From the NCBI RefSeq assembly GCF_011075055.1, contig NC_058137.1:6500771-6564770 (forward strand): a stretch of DNA of 64,000 nucleotides, read 5' to 3'. Shown one piece after another: positions 11,441 to 23,080 of this stretch. A program made the translations under genes and the position numbers. The notes beneath the pieces are model-generated. The model ran no database searches, was not told the DNA's origin, and was given only the letters and a program-made list of their open reading frames with translations. This DNA comes from Mangifera indica (taxonomy: Eukaryota > Streptophyta > Magnoliopsida > Sapindales > Anacardiaceae). How positions within the stretch are numbered: the first letter of the stretch is position 1; each line of letters opens with the position of its first letter.

Positions 11441-12860
11441 CAAGTATGCATTAGATTTCCCTCTTTTATTTTTAATATGACTTTTGGTTATTACATTTAT
11501 TTACTAATTTTTTAAGGCAAAAATATTTTTTTTATTTAATATAACTATGTTGAAAAATATTTTAAAATAATTATATTCAATAATTTTTAGGATATTTAAG
11601 TAAAATATATGTTAGTATTCTTTTATTTTACTCAACCAAACATCATAATTATTTAAATTTATCAATTTTTATTAATTATAATAATAATTTATAGCCAGTA
11701 TTTTATTTTTTATAATAAAGTGTTATCCAAACCAAATGCACTTTAAACCATTTCACATTAGATATCTCATGATCAAAGTTTAGTTTCCATCTTGCATCAT
11801 ATGAAAGTGTAATTGATTTTATTTTGAGTACTTCCACCTCCATTTACTGATAGTTGGTTACCTTTAGCATGTAGCTATTACCAAGTATTGGAAGTGTGCG
11901 CAAGCAACAGTGAGAATTCTTAAACTTTGTATATCAAAATCTGGTAAGAAAGCATGCAACCACGTATATTTCAACACATTTTGACTACTAAGATCCTGTC
12001 TGTTGTATGATTTGTTATAGTTGCTGAAATAAATGAAATCTGTGATGCCTGATCATTATTATTTTAAGCATACAGGAGAATGTCGAGTACATAGCATGGA
12101 GCCAAAAGTTGTTTGGAAATGGAAATCCTTAAAATAAGTTTTACCATAATGCTTGCTGATTAGTTGATATATGAGAACTGAGTAGCTTGTGTTGTGATTG
12201 AGGCATGAGATTTCATGCTCAACATTCTTCTCTGATCTTGTATGTTTCTTCCGCTAATTTTCACCAGCAATGCAGGGAAAACTTTGTTTGCAAATTGCTG
12301 CGTTGTCAGACCACCTTAATGGGAGGGATACTTATGTGCGTCTTCTTCTACATCTTTTGTTTTCCTAAATTTTATTCTTCCTTCTTAGTTTTCAATCACT
12401 AATACCCTAATTTCAATCTATTTAATGTTTTGTGTAGGAACCCTACTCAATTTACTTTGGAGGAATTCCTCACTTTGTTATAAGAAAATGTGGGACGTTG
12501 AAGCTTGAAGTTATATAGATATCATGCGCTTCCCTCCAATTCATGTAGAATCTACAGCATTAAGATGTTCAAGAAGGGCTGAAATTGTGTGCTGTACTCA
12601 TTCCTCTGACATTTTGCTTCTTTTGCTTAGAATATCTAGAAAACAACTTGAATTGTAGGTCATATCACTTTGATCATTTCTTGTGTCATATCAATGTAGT
12701 AGTAGAGAGAAACTGCTGTTGGAAGGAAGGATCCAGCAAAATCATGTGATGGTGCTCGGCAAATAGATACATGAATTTATAGAAGTGGCAGTAGATGGTG
12801 GAGTGAGAGCGGTTGATTTGAGACTCAAACGTGCTTATACTACTCGAACTAGTCATGGAT
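11441..12860. other. Intergenic region, no gene recognised
   Basis: AT-rich until about 11750, then less biased sequence. An open frame at 12205-12402 (true ATG) and the following GTGTAG acceptor-like site hint at an exon, but no protein family was recognised and no continuous model could be built. Confidence 0.35.
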
Positions 12861-12869
12861 TTGCTGACA

Positions 12870-13350
12870 ACCTTTATGTGACACTTTTAGACAAATCTCA
12901 TATCGATAAATACGGAAAAAATGTTGAACCTGTTTATGCATCCTACATCAATTAAAGATAAAAAGATTTGATTTAGTAAATAGTCTGTTAGCTTCTAAAA
13001 CTGTCAAAACGTATTTTTTGTTACAAAATTCAGAAATAAAACTATAATAGACTGTGTATCTAGAGTAGACAATATCTTGATAGTAAATGGGGCTATTGAA
13101 CCAAGGATTGAGCGATGATGGGGCAAACCTCAACGTTCTCGGCAAACCTTAGTGAGAATGTTAAATCTCGTAAAGGGGTCTATATGACACCTTTAGATAA
13201 ATTTCACATCAGTAAAGTACAAAAAAAACATTGGGTCTATCTGTGTATTTCACATCAATTAGTGATGAAAAAATTTAACTAGTTAAATAGTCTGTGAACT
13301 CTTCAAACTATCAAAACATGTTTTGGGTTACAAAATTTAGAAGTAAAATC
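12870..13350 (+). repeat. Direct duplication of a dispersed repeat (also near 24.1 kb)
   Basis: The segment from about 12880 (GACACTTTTAGACAAATCTC) recurs, diverged, from about 13188 (GACACCTTTAGATAAATTTC). Both contain TCACATCA- or ACATCAATTA-like blocks, AAATAGTCTGT and AACTxTCAAAACxTxTTTT. A third relative lies at about 24140-24350 with AAACTGTCAAGACATATTTT and ATCTTGACAGTAAACC. It is non-coding and the element class is unknown. Confidence 0.55.
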
Positions 13351-13359
13351 ATGATGAAT

Positions 13360-14343
13360 AGTATGCCTAACTAGAGTATTGAATCAAAGATGTTACGCCT
13401 TAATTGATTTTGACCAGAGAGCAAATCAGTTCCACTTTTAATTTAAAATAAGAAATTACAGGCATATATTGCTCTTAATTCCTTTGCCATTTCTATTTCC
13501 ATCTCCTTTATTCTTCCCACGTTCCAGATCATCCAGTGAGAACCAAACTTCAACACAGAAATGGATCCAGATGCCAATGACCAAGAACCAACATCATTTC
13601 TCAGCACAAAACGTTTTCTCCTTTTAAGGTCACTTGTAAAGCTCAGGTAATTACACAGGTGAAATAACAGCTTCTGCAATACAATCATTCAATAGTAACC
13701 ATTCTTTAACCTCCCATCGTTAAAAAGTTGTGAGAAAGAAATGGAACTATGCAAAGTCAAGCTGAGAAGAGAAAAATATGTTGGGCTCAAGCTTTAAATG
13801 CAATTTTTGGTTATGAATAATATTTACAAGATACCCAGAGAAACTTGGTATCTGCAGTAGCAAAGAGGTTACCAATATGACGAGAACTTTGTGGTAAATT
13901 TAATATTGGACAATTGGGGAAGGTCAATAACGGTTGAGAGTTTACAGGCAAATCAAGGTTCAATCCAAGAATTTAAGTTACAACCAATATCCGCATCTTA
14001 TTTATCTATCCTCTTTACAAAGCTTAGCTTAAACTAAGGGCATAGTAATGTCACCTTAAAGATAAAAGCAAGCATGGTATCTCAGAAGCTTATACAATTT
14101 TGTTAGATCAATAACTAGGACACACTGCAATATCATACAAATATAATACATTTAACTTCCTTAATTTTAATTTCAGTAGCGACAGGATGATTGAAAGAAA
14201 ATACAAGTCAAATTACATGACTGGAAAATTTCGACCACATTGCTAAAATTGAGTTGCAAATGATCATGCATGATCAGCTTTGACATAAATTTTAAGGATG
14301 CAATTACAGGGACAATGCATCCATATCTAGCACAGCATTGATG
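13360..14343. other. Intergenic region and probable 3' UTR of the Tubby-like gene
   Basis: The DNA near the minus-strand stop at 14344 is probably the 3' UTR of the Tubby-like gene. A minus-strand open frame at 13443-13688 shows no motif, and its upstream region is not coding-like. No other gene was seen. Confidence 0.4.
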
Positions 14344-16217
14344 TCATTCACAAGCTGGTTTCGTGTCAAAGCTGCTGAGGCAGATTGCAAAGGCTTGGAA
14401 GGCAGAGAGTGGGTAGTGATAATCCATGGTGAAGATATCTTTTCCAATTTTTCCAAATTGCAGAATTACCTTTTCCTGCTCTGCAGTTGGCTCATTGTGG
14501 GTTGGGTCAATAGCTGCCACAAGCTGGAAATTCTTAACAGAAGCAACTGTGACACGCCCTTTAAAATTTAGGCACCAGCATTGTAGCTGCTCATGCCATC
14601 TAGGAGCCTTATTTTTTAAAACCAGCGGCTCAGGAGAGCCCATTGTCAATCCTGGTGAAACTGACAAACCTGGGACCCCACTACATGTCACTGGTCCCTT
14701 TTCCTTGAAACCTGGGACGGAAGACAAGTGCTCCTCAAAAGACTGTGGGAACGATGATGGCATTGGTGCAGCTCCTCCCTCCTCAATGGAAGAGAAAGGA
14801 ATAGAGTTCATGATGCAATTCATTCTCCTTGGTCCTCTCGTGCGCAGAACATTGAACTCATAGGAGATGGTGCCTATTCTGTAGTTATATGCCGGTACTC
14901 TTGGAGAGACCTGCTTAGAATGAAACCTGCGACTCATACGATTAGTTGGCTGAATGGCCATACCACATGGAGGTTGGCCGTCATGTATGGTGAACTTAGT
15001 ACCCAAAAAGTTAGACCTGTAGAAATTGTGGCAATAAGTTTTTTAATGCAAAGTGAAGAAAAGCTCAGAAACTTTAGTAACAAGTGTATTGAACAAACAC
15101 TTGCCTCAGTTTACCAACATATGTACTACTGGGCCGAGAAAAATCATCAGCAACCAAAGATATCAGAAAGTCTGTGCATGTTGCTCTTCTAACCTTTCTG
15201 GCTGCTAACAGCAACTTATCGCTGCCATCCTCAGCTGTCAATTCAACACCATCACCAATGCACACCTCTTACCAGCTAATGTAAATCCCATCTCAAAAAT
15301 GTATAAATTTGAGCTACTAAATGAGCCAAACTTTCAGAGGTTTGAAAGAAAGGATAACTTTATCCTAGCTCTATGTAATCCTTGATAATGTTGTAAATTT
15401 ATGTAAAGGTAATGTCATATTAAGTTTCTGGACAGTGAACTACAGAAAAAAAACTATATTTCAATAGAAAGGTTCTTGAAATCCATTCAATACAGGAACA
15501 GGGCTAAAACAGGAGTGGTGGATAATCACTCATAGACTCGACAACAAAATCTAAAAGAGTACAAATGCAAGGATATGAATTCGAAGACAGAAAATCTTAA
15601 TCAGTAAAGTAATATATACAGGCATACAAATCTATATTCCACACAAATGAAAATTAAGAGGATAAGAGAACTTACAAGGCATCAGACCGAAGAACAAAAG
15701 ATATGTAGCAGTTGCTCTATCCCTTCTAATAAAGCATTGTATGGGAAAGTCACGGGAACCGGGCTGTTTATAAGCATAAAGACAAGCAGTAAAACCTAGT
15801 CAAATAAACTGGGAACATGGATAAGTAAAGACACATTAATAATGGGAGAAACATAAGAAGTACCTGCTTAAGTGAGATTGGAAATGTAAGCCTTCCACAC
15901 TGCTCAGGGGTTCTAACAATTTCCTTGGTAACTTCCCTCCATGACCTACAAACTGAAGCACAAAAAACAACCACCGCACGAGCTGGCCACGAGGTCTCAC
16001 TCTCCTCTACCCTCCTGACAATGTTTAAAAGCAATTCAGGTGGTAGATTTGCCCACTTACTCTGTTGATCTGAGTCAGATGGGAGCAAAGCTTGATCGGG
16101 AGCTATATGATTTTTTTTACGGCTGCGCTGATGCTTGGCTTCCACTCCTCTCCTTGGTATACTGCCAATCCCATCTTTCATCTCCTTAAGCTCACGAACA
16201 ATGCTTTTAAACGACAT
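14344..16217 (-). CDS. TLP: Tubby-like F-box protein
   Basis: Four exons on the minus strand: 16217-15864, 15763-15676, 15234-15105 and 15016-14344, giving 414 residues. The N-terminal F-box spans about 54-109 ([20 protein letters not shown], then ASVCRSWR). The tubby domain spans 119 to the end, with [77 protein letters not shown] and the terminus [19 protein letters not shown]. The family pairs a phosphoinositide-binding tubby barrel with an F-box that docks on SCF ubiquitin ligase. The start [10 protein letters not shown] and the HIAPDQ motif point to the TLP2/TLP6 branch. Intron 3 (15104-15017) has a GC donor (AG|GCAAGT) where all the others use GT. Length and ends are as expected for the family. 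Confidence 0.95.
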
Positions 16218-16790
16218 CTTTACACCAACATACCAAATCCCTTTAACACACAAGCTGCATACACATATAAAGAACATATGAACACAGAAATTAACATGAT
16301 TTTTTCGGGTAAGGGGGCATTTGTAGATATATTCAAGATATCAAATAGAAACTATGATCTACCATTTTAATAATGAGAAAGCCACGCAAAAACGTACAAC
16401 TTCAATTCATTCTATACCTAAAATGATATCTTGAACATTTAAGAACACCTCAAAAGAAATTCTTGAAAATACCATCAAATTTCCAAGAAAAAAAAACACA
16501 TCAAAAGGAACATTGAATGATTCATTTATCAAACACAAAAGCCAAAAAATAATACACAATGTATAAAAGAAATGAAACCGACCTGAAACGCCTGCAATGA
16601 AACGGAAGACGATGCAAGCCAACAGATGGAAATGGAAGAAACTAAGAACATGCCTTGTTTGTTATCATATTCCCAACATGCCCTTCTCGTTCCTCTCTGT
16701 ACCGCCACCGTCACAACCACCACCACCACCACCTCCTCCTTAACCCACACACCCTCCACCTATCAGCTCTCTCCCTCCCCCTTAAAACGG
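16218..16790 (-). promoter_or_regulatory. 5' leader and promoter-proximal region of the Tubby-like gene, with probable leader intron
   Basis: On the minus strand, TTTCAG|GTCGGT at 16583/16582 and TATGCAG|CTTG at 16255/16254 would bound a 328-base leader intron that ends 36 bases before the ATG. Leader introns are common in this family. Upstream, a GGT/CCA triplet run (about 16706-16740) gives spurious open frames on both strands. No TATA box was assigned. Confidence 0.5.
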
Positions 16791-16799
16791 ATCCAAACC

Positions 16800-18630
16800 C
16801 ACTTTACGCTTTTTTATCCTTAAAATTATCTAACATATTCCATTATTCTAATAGTATTGATCCGTCAAAAAAGTTGTAATGTAATCAAAATACTATGGAT
16901 TTTAACTCACACTAAGCCTGCTTTGCTCGTACTGTATATACGCGTGGCAACTTTTAATAAAAATTTTATCTTGATTTCTGTTCATGTAAGACTGACATTT
17001 TTTGTAATTTACCGCTGCAATGATAGTGATGTTACCCACTTGTATTTATGATTTTGACCAAATCTTGTTTGTATTAAAATAGTTTTTTTTCACATTTATG
17101 TTTATTCACAACGTTTAAAGACCTAAAAATGTTTTTATGTAGCAAGTGTCAGATTAGATTAGTGCCAACCAAAAGAATGTCACACAATGACTAAATTCAG
17201 TGGATGAGAGCATAGACCAGATAAGATTTTTAACCTAGTTCGATGGGTGAATCGATAACTTATGTTTACAGTTATGTTATTAAATTTATGTTCATAGTCA
17301 TATTATTAAATGTACTTAGTAAGAATAAAAGCAAATTTATAGTGAGAATACTAAATACCATAATAGCTTATTTGTCGAAGAAAAGTTAGGGGTACATGTG
17401 CAAAAAATATGTAAATCATGATATCACGATTTTTTATGGTTATGAGATGAATGTGTGCTTCGATATAGTAGGAGAATAATTGCTTTTCAATTATAACTAT
17501 AGAATTCATTGAAGTGATGTCATGATAATAAGAAAATACTATTTCTTATGTATGAGTTTGCAAAACTTATGATAATTGTCAACTTTTGTTCTCCTTGCTA
17601 ATTCTGGATGGAATGTTTCTTAGTTGCACCTTGAATTTGTTGATTGAACAACTTGTCACTATCTGATAGCTTGTTGGTTCTTGTGTGTCAAATCCATGAA
17701 TTCAACAGATGAAAAGTTTTGACAACATAATTATCCCCCAGCCTCTTGGATTTAGAGTGCAAGTGAGGCTTCAAAAACTCTTAACTAGTCTACACAAATG
17801 CACAACATATAGAGAGCCATGATTGTTGCTTGTGGTATGTCACAAATATAATGTCTCCATTTGAGCATTTAACATGCCACATGTGCAATTCGTATATTTG
17901 TCAAGTTAATTCAGATATCTTAAATGTGTCATCAATTACATTTTTTATAAGTTGTTGGATTGAAGACACATATGTTAAACTTTCTCAAACAACAAGGATT
18001 GTTTCCTACTCTATCCTAAAATCTAAAAAAAAAAAAAAAAAAACTCATGGCCCATTCGTAGATCATCTTTTGCCTTAGATGTCTTTTGGTCTCTCTAAGA
18101 AACCCTAACCTATTTGCAGGGGCCTTTCAACAATCAAGATATCATAATTATTGTTTGGTGTCATTAAGCATCAATCTTAAGATATGTCTTTTTTATTTTA
18201 CAGTTAGTGGTAGAGATGCACCTATCAGTTGATTGAATAACTTGTCATTGGTTGACAACTTATCACTCATTGAATCTTGAATTTGTGAGTTTGATCACAT
18301 GATACCAAATATTTTTCATCCTATATTGAATAAATATAAGAAGGATAATTCTGAAAATTTAAATCATATAAATAACATGTGTGTGTGTGTGTGAAGATGA
18401 CTGTCATTAATTAATGGATTACTAGTAAGTAAATATGTTATAATATTTGGATCAAATTAGGGATGACAACAAGGAGGATTAGTAAGGGTATCTCAATCCC
18501 TGTCTCTATCCCTCTTATGAAGGTGACAAAGATTTATTGTCCCTTCCCTGCAAAGAAAGATATTTTCCTATCCCTCATTGTACCCATGGGGAAAGATCTC
18601 ATTCCCATACCCTTTAAACATAACATAAAT
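16800..18630. other. Intergenic region
   Basis: Mixed AT-rich DNA with an A-run at 18028-18044 and a GT microsatellite at 18379-18394. No coding sequence, RNA gene or clear transposon end was seen. Confidence 0.5.
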
Positions 18631-18638
18631 ATATTAAA

Positions 18639-19710
18639 GGGAGAAGGATTATTTCCCACCTAACTTTTGATGCGTTTTCAAAATGCCACCCACGATAGAT
18701 GAAAATCCACTTTTCCTACCCATGAGCTGTTAATATGAATGATATCCGTTTGCATAAAGATAAAATGTCCATTTTACCCTTGTTAGATGAAATGACAAAA
18801 ATACCCCTCAATTTAATCTCTCAAAATTGATGTGAGGGTTTTACCTTCACCCCCCTTAGATTTTAGAAACTAACATTTTCACCTTACCTAAAGTTTTTAA
18901 ACTTTAAAACTAACATTTTCACCCCCAAACCTAGGGTTTCCATATTTTTCAAAATACAACCGCCCCCCATAACTTTCAAAATTAGCATTTCACCCTCATT
19001 CTTCAACTTCATCTCCCGACGTCGTCTCCGACGTTGTCACCGACCTCCTCCTTCTCTTGGTGCAACGACGGTGGTGCGACGAAGAGATCTTCATCTCCTC
19101 GTCGCACGGTGCGACGAAGAGACAGAGATCTCTTCGTCGCACGATGGGACGAAGAGACCTCTCTTCGTCGCTCGTCGTCTAGATCTAGGAGATCGGTTTC
19201 AAACTTCTCTCGTCGTCCAGATCTGGGAGATCGCTCTACGAAGGTCTCTCTTCTTCTTTCTTCATCGCTCGTCGTGTCGTCCAGACGCGACGATGAAGGA
19301 CGACGAAGCATCGTCCTTTGTCTATTCTTCCAGATCTAGACGACGCTTCATCGTCCAGATCTGGGCGACGAAGAGTTATCCTTCGTCGTCCTTTGTAGTC
19401 GGAGATGAGAGTTCGATCGAATGCGTCGGTCCTCGGTGGTGGCCAGAGAAGGAAGCAAACCCCATGGGTGAAATCTAAACTTTTCAAACTTTGAGGATGG
19501 GTTAGTTATTAGTTTTTAAAACCTGGAGGGGGGAAACAGTAAAATTTTAAAGTTTTAAGGTTTTAAATAGCAAATGACGATTTTGCCCCTGTCCCTAACT
19601 GAAAAATTAGACGACAGTTTGTTCATGGGTGAGAAAAGTGGATTTTCATCTGCCGTGGGTGGCATTTTGAAAACGCATCAGAAGTTAGGTGGGAAATAGT
19701 CTTTCTCCCT
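18639..19710. mobile_element. Non-autonomous inverted-repeat element with 8-bp target duplication (element A)
   Basis: The left end GGGAGAAGGATTATTTCCCA and the inverted right end (AGGGAGAAAGACTATTTCCC) pair over about 85 bases, including TGATGCGTTTTCAAAATGCC and GATGAAAATCCACTTTTC. ATATTAAA flanks both sides (18631-18638 and 19711-19718). The middle (19010-19470) is CG-rich and built from ACGAAGAGA and its complement TCTCTTCGT, with several AGATCT sites. It yields overlapping open frames on both strands, but these follow from the low-complexity core and are not genes. The TTTCCCACC motif near the ends links it to the GGCCAAAGGA family. Confidence 0.85.
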
Positions 19711-19718
19711 ATATTAAA

Positions 19719-21417
19719 TAACAAAACTAAATAAAATTGAAATCAACTTACTATTTCAAATATTATAAGTATTATATATTAACCACTTTAATATGTACAA
19801 TAAAAATATAAATAAATTTAAAAAATATAAATAATCTAAAATTATAAATATACATTAGTATTTTAAATAAATATATTAATATAAGTGGACAAGGATAGAG
19901 ACAGAATAAAAAGAGAACATATGCATTCTCGCTCTTGATTGCAAAATTTTTTTCATCCCTATTCTCATTAGATCAGATAATCTCTTTTTCATTAAGGTTA
20001 AAATCCTTAAATTTAGCCTAAAATTATCATCTCTAATTAGAATATCGTATTTAAACTGCACAAATTAATTAAGTACATTAGAATTTACTAAGTAATGTAT
20101 TGGTATACACATTAAATATGTTTTAGTATAACAAAGCAATAGAAAGTTAGGTGAGGGTGAGAGAGCAGGCGAAGATCCAGGCGCTAGGATAAAAGAGAGC
20201 CACGTTATGAAATAGAGAGTAGCGGGTGGAGGATTCCGATGTGGGAGTGGGAAACAAGAGCCAACAGCCACAGCTGGACGTGGCCCATATCCACATGAAT
20301 TAAACTATTTGTTAAGTGGACTAAACTAGCACACTTTGCAACATCCCCTTCACACAAGCTTCTTCGATCTAGATACCTGCAAATCCCACCTTGGTTTTGT
20401 TTCATTTAATTAAGTAATATTATATATATCTATTTTAAATATATAAATAAATATTATTTTATTATATAATAATATATATTTATTTATATATTTAAAATAA
20501 ATATAAATAAATTTATTGATATATAAATAAAAATTGATAAGATGTATGTTGGGTTGATAGTAATGATGACATATTCTTTCACAATAAAAATTGAGTGAAA
20601 AAAGCAAAGAATAATTTATGATTAGATGGGAAAATATGAGTATAATGGAATCAATCAGATGGTGTGCACGTTGAAGTCAAGCGAAGGGATCAAAAGTCAT
20701 AATTCTCCCAACTACCTTCCCTTGTTGTGGAACCCATGTCTTCCTTCAATGATTTTCTTGTACCCTTAATTTTTGTTTTGGATTTGGTAATTAGGTGACT
20801 CATTCTTCTCCCTCCTCTCTGAAAGTTTTGGATTGTCATTAATTTGATATTTTCTGTTTTTTTGCCTCTTGACAATTAATATTCATCTTAGAATAAATGC
20901 TCCATCACCAGGCACCAGATTTTCTCATTTGTAAATTACCTAATTGTGACAAGAGATGATAGCACTAAAAAAATATTGATATTAACAGATAAATTGATAT
21001 AAGTATTATTTTTATAATTTTAACAATTAATTATATATATTTTCATTAAAATTAAATAAATTTATTACTTTAATAAGAAAAAATGGTTGTTTTTGCCGTT
21101 AAAAAGTTTTAATAACAAAAAAATTTTATTATCATCTGTCGTTATATTTTCTAGTTAAAAATATTAAAGTATTACCGTCATTAATACTTTTAATACTTTG
21201 ATAATTTTTTAATACTTAAAGTAGAAATAGCAAACAAATTTCTTTTTATATTACATGTTATATCATTAATTAAACTATAAATAATAAAAAATAAAATACT
21301 AGAGTAATATTTTAATCTTATTATCCAAACACAACCTTAGAATAATATGCTAATGGAGACTTAGTGCCACGTGTAAGTCCTACCATTCTGACACTCTTCT
21401 ATTAGCTAGTCTTGCAT
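19719..21417. other. AT-rich intergenic region with a large AT palindrome
   Basis: At about 20432-20498, ATTTTAAATATATAAATAAA pairs with its inverted copy TTTATTTATATATTTAAAAT around a short AT loop. It could form a cruciform or simply be AT-rich chance enriched by slippage. ACGTGGCC at 20278 and CACGTG at 21369 are G-box-like but have no nearby gene. The rest shows nothing coding. Confidence 0.45.
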
Positions 21418-22253
21418 ATGGTAAAAGGCCAAAGGACTAGTTCCCACCCAAAGTATCATTTAATCTCAAGTTCTCATCTTTTAATTTTGAAAATCTCATT
21501 TACTTGTCTATAGATAGTTAAAATTAACAGAACTCTAATCCCTTAAAATTTTATCTTATCCTTTCCCCTAAACCCTAAAAACTAATAATTTCTTATAGGT
21601 CAAGTTTTAAAAATTGACATTTCCCCCCCTAGGGTTTAGTTTTCAATCCTCGATACCAAATCTGGTGCCATTGCCAACAACAAAGATTTTCTGATGCATC
21701 ACCATGCTCCGATGGTCTCTCTTGCCTCTTCTGAAACACTAATCAATGCAGATTTAGTCTAGAAAGATGAAGAGCTTCGTCAGGAGACAAAACTCTTTGT
21801 CTTCCCAAACGAAGATGAAGATCTCGTCTTCATCTGGAAAGACAGTCATATTCCTAGAAGAAGACGTTTGGAAAGACGATCATCTTCTCAAACAAAGACG
21901 AGATCTTTATCTTCGTATAGGAAGATGAAGACTTCATCTCTTGATGACGCTTTTGGTCTTTCTAGACCAGATCTGCGTCAGTCGATGTTCTAGAGGATGA
22001 GAGAGAGACCGTTAGAGCGTGGTGATGCATCAAGGAATCTTCGTCATCGGTGATGGCGCCAGGTATTGAAAACTAAACCCTTGGGGGGGGGGGGGGAGAG
22101 AACATCATTTTTTAAAACTTGACCTATGGAGCAAACTTTTAATTTTTAGGGTTTTCGGGGGGGGGGGGGGAAGGAGATTAAATTTCAATTTATTTTTAAT
22201 ATTATAAATGAAATGATAATTTTGTCTTTGAAACTAATAGATCTAACCCCCTA

Positions 22254-23012
22254 TGATAAAGAACCCACTAGGCGACCTGCCCTAGGAATCCTTAAATCAA
22301 TCCATTATGCACATCTCAAAAAAACTAGAAAACAAGTTAGATCAATCAGATTAGAACCTTAAGGAAACTAAGTCCTTAAAACCCCAATCTTAAGATACTA
22401 CAAAGGTTGATCACTCCTTTGATAAGTCAAGATAATGTATTCTTCCAAGAACATAAGGGAACAAAGCAAAGTTTGCTAAAAATACCTTAAAATTATTAAT
22501 AATTTGTTTGTTTTCGTTTTTCATAGTTGTAACCTTTATATAGGCATGTAATCATCATAATCCTAGACATAAAAGTCAAAGTAAAAAAAACCTTAGCTAA
22601 TATATTAAGACATGGGCTAACCTACAAGCCCAAATAAATCCAAGAAGTTAAGTCTTTTATATGTATATTTAGCCTTAACTTAAATTCTAATAATCCAAAA
22701 TACCTAATCATTTTATTTAAGCCTTTCTTTAGCTTGAGCTATGCGGCCCGGAATTATATCATGGACTCCAAGTTTTATTCTTCAAGTTCTAAGCCTTGTC
22801 CATTGTCTTGCACATAAAGATCGGTGATTATCCTCGGTGTAGCATTGAAAACTTCTAGAACAGCCTATTTGTCATGCATCTTCATGATTAAGCCTTGTAA
22901 AACCTCTTTCATCTTCTTTGTCCTTGCTCTAGTCATTGGACCACCAATTCCTTGTAAAGGATCTTGGGAATACTTGCTTTGTTGCACTTGATCAGCACCT
23001 TGGTCTCCATCA
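22254..23012 (-). mobile_element. Gypsy-type solo LTR with 5-bp target duplication
   Basis: The 759-bp unit starts TGATAAAG and ends CTCCATCA (TGAT...ATCA inverted ends). It is flanked by CCCTA at 22249-22253 and 23013-23017. It interrupts element B cleanly, so it inserted later. On the minus strand it opens with a short continuation of a polyprotein (see next entry). CTTTATATAGGC near 22535 resembles a TATA box on the plus strand, so the direction of transcription is not settled. No second LTR or internal region is present, consistent with recombination between LTRs. Confidence 0.82.
22865..23011 (-). pseudogene. C-terminal tail of a Gypsy polyprotein inside the solo LTR
   Basis: On the minus strand one frame is open from the first bases of the LTR to TAG at 22865: DGDQGADQVQQSKYSQDP..., then GGPMTRARTKKMKEVLQG and KMHDK stop. 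The GPMTRARxKK motif is typical of the end of plant Ty3/Gypsy Pol proteins. In the parent element the pol frame therefore seems to run into the 3' LTR. It is non-functional as an isolated tail. Confidence 0.65.
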
Positions 23013-23080
23013 CCCTATAGGTGGAAACTTGAGATTAGATGATATTTTGGGTGAGAATAAATCCTTTGGCCATGGTAAAA

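Larger units (their letters stand above)
21427..23071. mobile_element. Mutator-like non-autonomous element (element B), interrupted by a solo LTR
   Basis: The ends are GGCCAAAGGACTAGTTCCCA (left) and the inverse GGCCAAAGGATTTATTCTCA (right). An exact 9-bp duplication ATGGTAAAA flanks it at 21418-21426 and 23072-23080, as expected for Mutator-type insertion. The arms remain complementary for roughly 200 bases (for example GTCAAGTTTTAAAAA against TTTTTAAAACTTGAC). The core (about 21700-22050) is rich in GAAGA/TCTTC words. Long G-runs lie in the right arm near 22083 and 22158. A 759-bp LTR splits the right arm at 22254; removing it restores the arm. There is no transposase, so it needs an autonomous partner. 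Confidence 0.88.

Noticed and set aside
14426..15192. Plus-strand frames of 145 and 90 codons
   Set aside because: They are antisense to the tubby domain exons, whose minus-strand protein is strongly conserved.
16529..16879. Open frames on both strands with Val or Thr/His runs
   Set aside because: They translate a CCA/GGT triplet repeat in the leader region of the Tubby-like gene.
19009..19487. Four overlapping open frames of 83-135 codons on both strands
   Set aside because: They are by-products of the ACGAAGAGA/TCTCTTCGT core of element A, which has few stops in any frame.
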